Shown here: positions 27,957 through 33,826 of the stretch, piece after piece
Layout of the letters: each line of letters starts with the position of its first letter
Position numbering within the stretch: the first letter of the stretch is position 1
Assembly (NCBI GenBank): GCA_947039525.1
Contig: CAMQZF010000007.1
Location: forward strand, 1-33,826
DNA length: 33,826 bases
Reading direction: 5' to 3'
Source of the DNA: an uncultured Photobacterium sp.
GTDB taxonomy: Bacteria > Pseudomonadota > Gammaproteobacteria > Enterobacterales > Vibrionaceae
The notes under the pieces: generated by a model
Told to the model about the DNA's origin: nothing
What the model saw: only the letters and a program-made list of their open reading frames with translations
Database searches by the model: none
Translations under genes and position numbers: made by a program

Positions 27957-28688
27957 TTACGAGGCGTTAGCACGACTCTTAAGCAATTGTAATAACTGTG
28001 CTGGCGGCTGATAACCCGGAATCATCGTTCCATCCTGTAAGACAATAGCCGGTGTTCCACTAACTCCCATGGCTAAGCCTAACTCGTATTGTTGTAACAC
28101 CATCTCTTTGTTCAGGGCTTTATCACCTGCACTGAATTGACCTTGTTTCGCTTCATTCATGGCAATGACACGTTGCTCTGCGCCCCAAATTGCGCTCATT
28201 TCAGCAAAATTCTTCGAGCGTTCGCCACCACGTGGGAAAGCTAAATAACGAACGGTAATCCCAGCGTCGTTATACCCTTTCATTTCATTATGCAATTTAC
28301 GGCAATAGCCACAACTGGTATCAGTGAAAACAGTCACGACGTATTTTTCATCTTTGGCGGGATACACAATCATGTCTTTTGCCAGCGACGCTAATTTCAC
28401 TTTGTTTAATGACGCCATTTTTTGCTCAGTTAAATTAACTGGCTCTGCCCCTGTATTTTTGAACAAATTGCCCAACAATAAATATTCACCGTCATCAGAC
28501 ACATAAATGATGCCACGCTCTGTCACCACTTCATTTAAGCCAGCGACTGGCGAAGCTGTAATGCTGGATGGTGTAATGCCCACCGCCGTCAATCGTTGTT
28601 TAATCGCTGTCTCATTCGGCTGTGCCATGGCAGAAAAAGTAGAAAGCGCTAACACAGAAGCCAATAAAGTCCGTCCAACAAGATGCAT
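27957..28688 (-). CDS. dsbC: Thiol:disulfide interchange protein (disulfide isomerase) DsbC
   Basis: Periplasmic disulfide isomerase, dimeric through its N-terminal domain. A Sec signal peptide is clear (MHLVGRTLLASVLALSTFSA, cleavage near AMA-Q23). The catalytic motif is C126-G-Y-C129 in FTDTSCGYCRKLH, as in DsbC, and the cis-proline loop is GTPAIV. The track starts nine codons earlier at TTG 28715, which would spoil the signal peptide; ATG at 28688 with AAGGA upstream is preferred, giving 243 residues (E. coli 236). The second, structural disulfide of E. coli DsbC is absent: IWC is IWG (G169) and no other cysteine exists outside CGYC. It lies downstream of xerD and upstream of recJ. Confidence 0.93.
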   Translation of the reverse strand: MHLVGRTLLASVLALSTFSAMAQPNETAIKQRLTAVGITPSSITASPVAGLNEVVTERGIIYVSDDGEYLLLGNLFKNTGAEPVNLTEQKMASLNKVKLASLAKDMIVYPAKDEKYVVTVFTDTSCGYCRKLHNEMKGYNDAGITVRYLAFPRGGERSKNFAEMSAIWGAEQRVIAMNEAKQGQFSAGDKALNKEMVLQQYELGLAMGVSGTPAIVLQDGTMIPGYQPPAQLLQLLKSRANAS

Positions 28689-28712
28689 TTGGGTCAATCC
28701 TTCAACAAAAAG

Positions 28713-28735
28713 CAAAAAAAGCGAATTGGTCGCTA
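28713..28735 (-). terminator. Short terminator-like hairpin between xerD and dsbC
   Basis: On the minus strand AGCGA, loop CCAAT and TCGCT are followed by TTTTTTT and then GCTTTTTG. The stem is only 5 bp, so it is weaker than the others here. It lies just before the dsbC ribosome binding site. Confidence 0.5.
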
Positions 28736-28847
28736 AAATCCAGCCATCAACTCAAAAGAATTATCGGCTAAATGCATAATTACCAAAAGTTCGCACAAGG
28801 AATAAGTCTGTTATATCAATAATGTGAATTATAACTCAGTTTAGTCA

Positions 28848-29741
28848 CTAAGATCGTGGATGATGCGCTAAGTGCAAATCTTTTAAACGAGTCATCGCGA
28901 CGTGCGTATAAATTTGTGTACTGGATAAATCAGTATGCCCCAATAACATTTGTACGACCCGTAAATCTGCCCCGTGATTTAATAAATGGGTAGCAAAAGC
29001 ATGACGCATCACATGCGGTGATAAACAATCCACATTAATTTCAGCGAGTACGGCATAATGTTTAATTCGGTGCCAAAATGTTTGGCGTGTCATTTGACGA
29101 GCGCGACGGCTAGGAAAGACCACATCAGAACTAACGTCTCCAAGTAATTGGGGTCGCCCTATCGCTAAAAATTGTTCAATCCAATCGATCGCTTCTTCTC
29201 CCATTGGCACCAATCGTTCTTTATTGCCTTTCCCAACAATGCGAACCACACCTTGACGCAAGCTCAGATTCTCCATAGTTAAACTCACCAGCTCCGTGAC
29301 ACGTAATCCTGTGGCATACAGCAGTTCTAACATGGCTTTATCACGTAACTCGATGGGATCCTGACAGTTTGGCGCATCGAGTAATGCCGCCACTTGTAAT
29401 TCCGTCAAATCTTTGGGTAAACGCTTCGGTAAACGAGGGCTGTGCAGTAAAGCACTCGGATCGTCTGATCGATTTTTCTCTCGATACAAATATTGAAATA
29501 ATCGGCGCATCGCAGACAACATTCGAGCTTGCGAAGTTTGCTTATAATTTTGTTCCAATAGCCACCCTTGGTATGCAACCAAGTCAACGCCATCAATCGT
29601 CAGTAATGTTTTGGATTGTTCCACCAACCACCGCTGTAATTTATCTAAATCATGACGATAAGACGTTAGCGTATTTTCTGATAATCCTCGCTCTAACCAA
29701 ATCGAATCCAAAAATTGCTCAATACGCTGTTCGTCTGTCAT
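28848..29741 (-). CDS. xerD: Site-specific tyrosine recombinase XerD
   Basis: Works with XerC at dif, under FtsK control, to resolve chromosome dimers. The N-terminal SAM-like core-binding domain covers residues 1-100 and the catalytic domain follows. All tyrosine recombinase residues are present: R147 ([12 protein letters not shown]), K171 ([11 protein letters not shown]), H243 and R246 ([14 protein letters not shown]), H269 ([10 protein letters not shown]) and Y278 (QIYTHVAM). Length 297 fits XerD (298 in E. coli). ATG at 29741 has AAAGG seven bases upstream. The xerD-dsbC-recJ order and the divergent fldB favour XerD over XerC. No integron or phage sequence surrounds it, so this is the housekeeping enzyme. 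Confidence 0.95.
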   Translation of the reverse strand: MTDEQRIEQFLDSIWLERGLSENTLTSYRHDLDKLQRWLVEQSKTLLTIDGVDLVAYQGWLLEQNYKQTSQARMLSAMRRLFQYLYREKNRSDDPSALLHSPRLPKRLPKDLTELQVAALLDAPNCQDPIELRDKAMLELLYATGLRVTELVSLTMENLSLRQGVVRIVGKGNKERLVPMGEEAIDWIEQFLAIGRPQLLGDVSSDVVFPSRRARQMTRQTFWHRIKHYAVLAEINVDCLSPHVMRHAFATHLLNHGADLRVVQMLLGHTDLSSTQIYTHVAMTRLKDLHLAHHPRS

Positions 29742-29887
29742 ACGATTGCCTTTATTCCAAAAATTTTCCTGATATTACGGGAATTAAGAAGAAAAACAGA
29801 TCCCTTTTCCTTGATGTTCTCTTTCCCAATTATCGCTACACTGGTACCTCATTGCACAAAACACCAACACCGCATAAGGGATCCAAC

Positions 29888-30430
29888 ATGAGCATGAAGA
29901 TTGGGCTTTTTTATGGCTCGACCACTTGTTATACCGAAATGGCAGCAGAAAAAATTGAACACGCCATTGGTGGGGATTTAGTGACGCTAAATAACATCAA
30001 AGACACCCCATTATCTGATATTACCCACTACGACTTGCTGTTGTTTGGTATTTCAACGTGGGATTTTGGTGAATTACAAGAAGATTGGGAAAAGGCATGG
30101 CCTCAATTGGATGCCATTGATTGGCAAGATCGTGTTATTGCTCTTTATGGATTAGGAGACCAACAAGGTTACGGTGAATGGTATCTGGATGCGATGGGCA
30201 TGCTGCACGATAAACTCGTGTCATTAGGTGCACATCCAATCGGTTATTGGCCAAACCAACATTATGAATTTGAAGCCTCCAAAGCCTTAACCGATGATGG
30301 TCAACACTTTGTTGGACTGGCATTAGACGAAGACAGTCAATACGAATTAAGTGATGCTCGTATTGAAGAATGGTGCGAACGTATTTTAATTGAATACAGC
30401 GATATTCTGACTGAATCGTATTCAGCTTAA
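29888..30430 (+). CDS. fldB: Flavodoxin FldB
   Basis: FMN-binding electron carrier. The phosphate-binding loop is [18 protein letters not shown] (about residues 6-23), and the flavin-stacking loops are [13 protein letters not shown] and [19 protein letters not shown]. The track joins it to 519 bases of upstream open frame that is antisense to xerD. The real start is ATG at 29888, preceded by AAGGGA six bases upstream, giving 180 residues against about 173 in E. coli FldB. Its divergent position next to xerD is the same as in E. coli, supporting fldB rather than fldA. In E. coli fldB belongs to the SoxRS response; no SoxS site is evident here. It is monocistronic with a strong terminator. Confidence 0.94.
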   Translation: MSMKIGLFYGSTTCYTEMAAEKIEHAIGGDLVTLNNIKDTPLSDITHYDLLLFGISTWDFGELQEDWEKAWPQLDAIDWQDRVIALYGLGDQQGYGEWYLDAMGMLHDKLVSLGAHPIGYWPNQHYEFEASKALTDDGQHFVGLALDEDSQYELSDARIEEWCERILIEYSDILTESYSA

Positions 30431-30460
30431 AAAAAAGGGTTGCTCAGCAACCCTTTTTTT
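30429..30460. terminator. Bidirectional terminator between fldB and brnQ
   Basis: GGGTTGC-TCA-GCAACCC is flanked by eight A and seven T, at the fldB stop and 24 bases past the brnQ stop. It serves both converging genes. Confidence 0.93.
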
Positions 30461-30483
30461 ATCAACTTGTTTTAATGACAGAA

Positions 30484-31821
30484 TTATACGATTTGATGAT
30501 CCGTCACGATCTCTGCACATTCTGTATTTTTCTGCTGTTTTGGTGCTCGAAAGAAACATGTGATAACTAATGCCATCACGGTTGGCAATAACCACGCCAT
30601 GCCCAATTGGAACAAAGGCAAGAAGTTAAATGCAGAAACATCAATACCCAATGTTTTCGCCGCATCGATCATACTGAAGATCAACGCAGTCAACAAAACA
30701 ACACGGTAGGTCACCATAGGATTTGGCAGTAGCTTACGGATCAACGTAAGCACAACCAGAGCCACTGCAACTGGGTACAGAGCGTACAGCACAGGAACAG
30801 ACAATGTAATTAACTGATTTAAACCCACGTTCGCCACAACGCCACACACCACCGCAAGCAGTACCGCCCAACGCTCGTAGCTCCATGAGGTTAAACTGCT
30901 AAAGTAATCAGAACACGCACTGATCAAGCCAATCGCCGTGGTCAAACACGCCAACATCACGATGACTGACAGAATCACTTGTCCACTCGTTCCAAATAAC
31001 GCCTGTACATAAGCCGCCAGAATAAATCCACCGTTTGCTGCGCCTTCTGCAATCACACCGCTGGTAGCACCCAAGTAGAACAAAGAAATGTACACGAATG
31101 CCAAACCTGCTGCGGCAATCAAGCCCGCGTACACAAGGTATTTACACAAACTTTTTTGATCCGATACGCCTTTTTTACGAATCACATCAACAATCAACAT
31201 GCCAAACATCAACGCTGCAAACGTATCCATGGTGTTGTAGCCTTCCAAGAATCCCGTTACGAAAGGCGCTTTCACGTATTCTCCTTTAGCTGCTTCAATC
31301 GCGCCTTGAGGAGAAACAAACACAGCAATGGCTAAAATGGCTAGAATGGCAAATAAAGCGGGTGTTAAGTATTTACCGATCATGTCGATCAACTTACCGC
31401 GAGACCAAGCAAAGAATAACGCAACAGAGAAGAAAATGATGGAGAAAAGAATCAAGCTGCCTTGTCCTGTTTCCCCTAAAAAGGGTTTCACTGTCATTTC
31501 AAATGCCACTAATCCCGTACGCGGTGCGGCAAAAGCAGGTCCGATAATAATAAAAATCAGTACCGCCATGATGGTCGCCACTTTTGGCGGTAAATCACGG
31601 GTCAGTCCTTTCCAACCACCACCAGCTACCGCAACGGCAATGATGCCCATTAACGGCAAACCAACTGCGGTTGCTAAAAAACCAAACATGGCTGGCATTA
31701 AGTTGGTACCCGCCATTTGTCCAGCTAATGGTGGAAAAATGATATTTCCTGCTCCGAGGAAAAACGCAAAGGTCATAAACCCCAATGCTAATACATCTGT
31801 CATTTTTAATGATTTACTCAA
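30484..31821 (-). CDS. brnQ: Branched-chain amino acid transporter BrnQ (LIVCS family)
   Basis: Inner-membrane sodium-coupled importer of leucine, isoleucine and valine. About 12 hydrophobic segments are visible. The N-terminal family signature ALGFMTFAFFLGAGNIIFPP (residues 12-31) and the downstream GFLEGYNTMDTFAALMFGMLIVD are characteristic. Length 445 is typical (E. coli 439). The start is TTG at 31821 ((M)SKSLKMTDVL) with AGAGGA about eight bases upstream; the nearest in-frame ATG, six codons later, has no ribosome site. It is divergent from trmN6 across 344 AT-rich bases that contain repeated TAGTC/GACTA elements. It ends at the terminator shared with fldB. Confidence 0.95.
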   Translation of the reverse strand: MSKSLKMTDVLALGFMTFAFFLGAGNIIFPPLAGQMAGTNLMPAMFGFLATAVGLPLMGIIAVAVAGGGWKGLTRDLPPKVATIMAVLIFIIIGPAFAAPRTGLVAFEMTVKPFLGETGQGSLILFSIIFFSVALFFAWSRGKLIDMIGKYLTPALFAILAILAIAVFVSPQGAIEAAKGEYVKAPFVTGFLEGYNTMDTFAALMFGMLIVDVIRKKGVSDQKSLCKYLVYAGLIAAAGLAFVYISLFYLGATSGVIAEGAANGGFILAAYVQALFGTSGQVILSVIVMLACLTTAIGLISACSDYFSSLTSWSYERWAVLLAVVCGVVANVGLNQLITLSVPVLYALYPVAVALVVLTLIRKLLPNPMVTYRVVLLTALIFSMIDAAKTLGIDVSAFNFLPLFQLGMAWLLPTVMALVITCFFRAPKQQKNTECAEIVTDHQIV

Positions 31822-31880
31822 AATGGCGTTCCTCTCATTCTGTCTGCATTTATTGTGTTGGTTTATCTTTTTTCTTTATT

Positions 31881-31964
31881 TAGTCGATATGACTATTTTT
31901 TATCTTTCTACAAGCATAATGACTAAAAAGAATACAATCCGCAAGCATACAGTGAAAAAGACTA
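31881..31964. repeat. TAGTC/GACTA repeats upstream of brnQ (possible operator)
   Basis: TAGTC-GATAT-GACTA (31881-31895) is a perfect inverted repeat. Further GACTA copies lie at 31921-31925 and 31960-31964, 30 and 39 bases apart. They are 60-145 bases upstream of the brnQ start, where regulator sites would be expected. The remainder of the 344-base brnQ-trmN6 gap is AT-rich with no gene visible. Confidence 0.35.
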
Positions 31965-32165
31965 CTTTTAAGCAATCAGCTACGTTAAAACTAGATTTTT
32001 TAACCACTTAGAAAAAATAAAACAGCATATAACTCTATAAAAGATGGTTTTTAAAGAGAATAGAAAACAGTGATTTATGATATTTTCGTTAAAATATTCT
32101 AAATTTTTAAATAAAAACGATAGATTTAACTAAGAATATAACTTTCATTAATAAACGGTATCAAT

Positions 32166-32876
32166 ATGGGAAGAGGATTCACCTTCAAACAATTTCACGT
32201 CGATGACCACGATTGCGGTATGCCAGTGAGCACAGATGGCGTTCTATTAGGGGCTTGGGCGCAATTACACCCTCAAGGTATGACGGTTGATATTGGCACT
32301 GGTAGCGGCTTATTGGCGTTAATGGCTGCACAGCGTTATCCTGAAATCGACATTTTAGCCTTGGACATTGATCCAAAAGCAACCCAAGCGGCTCAACGTA
32401 ATTTTCAGAGCTCTCTATGGGGGAATCGTCTGAAGTCTGAAAATCACCGTTTCCAGCTTTGGTCAAAAGAACAGCCCAAAGGCCGCATTTACAATATTTT
32501 GTGTAACCCTCCTTATTTTAATTTTGGGGAGCAAACCGAGCTAATTTCTCGAGCAACAGCACGGCATACCGATCAACTTTCTCATCACGATTTATTGCTG
32601 GGTGTACAACGAATTTTGCATAAAGACGGGAAAGCCAATTTTATCCTTCCGACCTACGAAGGAGAACAATTTATTCAACAAGCACAATCGGTTGGCTTAT
32701 TTTGCATACGCCTGTGTTCGGTAAAAAGTACAGAGAAAAAACCTGTAACTCGCTTACTCATTGAACTGAGCCACCAGCCAATATCACAAGCACAGGAAAC
32801 ACTGGTTATTCACCAGAATGGGCACTATTCCTCAGCGTTTTCTGCCCTCACCCAAGCCTTTTATCTTAAACTTTAA
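32166..32876 (+). CDS. trmN6: tRNA1(Val) (adenine(37)-N6)-methyltransferase
   Basis: SAM-dependent methyltransferase (E. coli YfiC) that modifies A37 of tRNA1-Val. The start GRGFTFKQFHV and the pre-motif MPVSTDGVLLGAWA are typical. The SAM-binding motif I is VDIGTGSGLLALMAA (about residues 41-55), the N6-adenine catalytic motif is CNPPYF (about 114-119), and the ending SAFSALTQAFYLKL resembles E. coli YfiC. Length 236 compares with 245. ATG at 32166 has only a weak ribosome site. It is followed, after 143 bases, by srmB on the same strand; the yfiC-srmB pairing is also seen in E. coli, where they are divergent neighbours. Confidence 0.93.
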   Translation: MGRGFTFKQFHVDDHDCGMPVSTDGVLLGAWAQLHPQGMTVDIGTGSGLLALMAAQRYPEIDILALDIDPKATQAAQRNFQSSLWGNRLKSENHRFQLWSKEQPKGRIYNILCNPPYFNFGEQTELISRATARHTDQLSHHDLLLGVQRILHKDGKANFILPTYEGEQFIQQAQSVGLFCIRLCSVKSTEKKPVTRLLIELSHQPISQAQETLVIHQNGHYSSAFSALTQAFYLKL

Positions 32877-32919
32877 AGAAAAATTGTGCTTTAATCGTGA
32901 TCGTTGTGGCAATTATCTC

Positions 32920-32932
32920 TATAATGCCGCCC
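32920..32932 (+). promoter_or_regulatory. srmB -10 with GC-rich discriminator
   Basis: TATAATGCCGCCC joins a perfect -10 (32920-32925) to a GC-rich discriminator. The -35 is weak. Such discriminators are typical of stringent-controlled promoters for ribosome-related genes. The predicted leader to the srmB GTG is about 88 bases. Confidence 0.55.
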
Positions 32933-33019
32933 CTTATCCAAATGCCTGTGAGCGTTGTGCTTAAACATAACGGAGCAACATGCTCTTAGGTTGGTCTTAT
33001 TTCCAAGGAGAATTAACTG

Positions 33020-33826
33020 GTGAAAGACTTTTCCGAACTCGAGTTAAACAGCGAATTGTTACAAGCCATCAAAGAAGTCGGTTATGAGCGCCCTACTTCG
33101 GTTCAAGAGCAAGCCATTCCCCCCGCACTAGATGGTCGAGACATATTAGCGTCGGCTCCAACGGGTACCGGAAAAACGGCGGCGTTTGTGCTTCCGATGT
33201 TACAACACTTACAGGATTTCCCTCGCCGTAAGCCGGGACCTGCACGTGTTTTAATCTTGACACCAACCCGTGAGTTAGCAATCCAAGTCGCTGATCATGC
33301 TCGTGCATTAGCAAAACATACAACGTTGAATATTTTCACCATTACTGGTGGTATTTCATACGACGAGCACGCGACTCAATTAGGCAAAACACAAGACATC
33401 GTAGTCGCAACTCCCGGTCGATTGATGGAATACATCGAAAGCGAGCGTTTTGATTGTCGCGCTATCGAATGTCTGATTCTTGATGAAGCCGATCGCATGC
33501 TGGATATGGGTTTCACTAGCATTGTTGAGCGCATCAATACCGAATGCCGCTGGCGTCGTCAGAGCTTATTGTTCTCTGCCACTTTAGAAGGCAAAGGCGT
33601 TCGTGAGTTCTCTGAAACCATTTTGAATGAGCCAATTGAAATTGATGCAGAGCCACCTCGTCGTGAGCGCAAGAAAATTCATCAGTTTTACCATCGCTGT
33701 GATTCAATGACACACAAGCTGGCCATTTTAGAAAGTATTCTAAAAAATGAAGCTGAACGTACCATCATTTTTGTAAAAACACGTGAACGCCTAGGTATCC
33801 TTCGCGGTCAATTAGACGCAATGGGC
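33020..33826 (+). CDS. srmB: DEAD-box RNA helicase SrmB, 3'-truncated by window edge
   Basis: ATP-dependent RNA helicase for early 50S subunit assembly. The frame is absent from the track because it lacks a stop, but runs openly for 269 codons from GTG at 33020, with AAGGAG nine bases upstream. The helicase motifs in order are the Q motif (ERPTSVQEQAIP), Walker A APTGTGKT, PTREL, TPGR, LDEADRMLDMGF and SATL, followed by the start of the second RecA domain (RTIIFVKTRERL). The C-terminal tail that would separate SrmB from other DEAD proteins is outside, so the name rests on the N-terminus (KDFSELELNSELLQAI) and the neighbour trmN6. Confidence 0.88.
   Translation, partial: MKDFSELELNSELLQAIKEVGYERPTSVQEQAIPPALDGRDILASAPTGTGKTAAFVLPMLQHLQDFPRRKPGPARVLILTPTRELAIQVADHARALAKHTTLNIFTITGGISYDEHATQLGKTQDIVVATPGRLMEYIESERFDCRAIECLILDEADRMLDMGFTSIVERINTECRWRRQSLLFSATLEGKGVREFSETILNEPIEIDAEPPRRERKKIHQFYHRCDSMTHKLAILESILKNEAERTIIFVKTRERLGILRGQLDAMG

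Noticed and set aside
28848-29741. Tyrosine recombinase as a sign of an integrated element
   Set aside because: The protein is full-length XerD in its conserved xerD-dsbC-recJ context, with no att repeats or phage genes.
29369-29887. N-terminal extension of the 353-residue track ORF upstream of fldB
   Set aside because: It is antisense to xerD and the xerD leader, has no ribosome site, and fldB has its own ATG with AAGGGA at 29888.
31328-32011. 227-residue plus-strand ORF
   Set aside because: It is mostly antisense to brnQ, with low-complexity Lys/Pro composition and no family resemblance; a shadow frame.
32926-33019. Possible tRNA or small RNA after the rRNA-like srmB promoter
   Set aside because: No cloverleaf or terminator could be folded by eye; the stretch reads as the srmB leader.

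Overview
This window is ordinary core chromosome of a gammaproteobacterium, most likely a member of the Vibrionaceae or a close relative. The evidence is the protein character (Vibrio-like CarA, MurJ, the 283-residue form of ThyA and an NptA-type Na+/phosphate transporter), the gene order nhaR/nhaA/nptA/thyA/lgt/ptsP/rppH/mutH, and an AT-rich base composition. The family call rests on remembered sequences and synteny, not on a search. I see no insertion sequence, prophage, integron, CRISPR array, tRNA, rRNA or toxin-antitoxin module, and no convincing undescribed multi-gene system. The interesting content is mostly regulatory.

Layout. Bases 1-4788 (minus) hold the 3' two thirds of a biosynthetic block: dapB, then a 399-base control region, then carA and carB (carB runs off the left edge). 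Bases 4879-12271 (minus) hold murJ-ribF-ileS-lspA-fkpB-ispH, a housekeeping run. Ribosomal protein S20 (rpsT, plus) is divergent from murJ. Bases 12852-15028 (minus) are nhaA-nhaR, sodium/proton antiport and its regulator. A 463-base AT-rich intergenic region then leads to nptA (plus) with a textbook PhoB promoter. Bases 16700-22149 (minus) are rppH-ptsP-TSUP permease-lgt-thyA, and mutH (plus) is divergent from rppH. Bases 23247-29741 (minus) are xerD-dsbC-recJ-prfB-lysS, where prfB needs its programmed +1 frameshift. fldB (plus) is divergent from xerD and converges on brnQ (minus). trmN6 and the start of srmB (plus) end the window.

How the genes work together. carAB makes carbamoyl phosphate for arginine and pyrimidines, and its upstream region carries candidate PurR and ArgR sites with two promoters. 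Cell-envelope functions recur: murJ (lipid II flippase), lspA and lgt (lipoprotein maturation), dapB (diaminopimelate) and ispH (isoprenoid precursors for undecaprenyl phosphate). nhaA, nhaR and nptA handle sodium and sodium-coupled phosphate uptake, fitting a marine or salt-adapted cell. rppH, prfB, lysS, ileS, rpsT, srmB and trmN6 serve RNA turnover, translation and ribosome assembly. mutH, recJ and xerD serve DNA repair and chromosome dimer resolution.

Points worth a second look: intrinsic terminators placed immediately before the ribosome binding site of the next same-strand gene (fkpB, nhaR, thyA, dsbC); a DsbC that has lost its second disulfide; a second, oppositely oriented Pho-box-like array inside the nptA leader; and the compact carAB control region.
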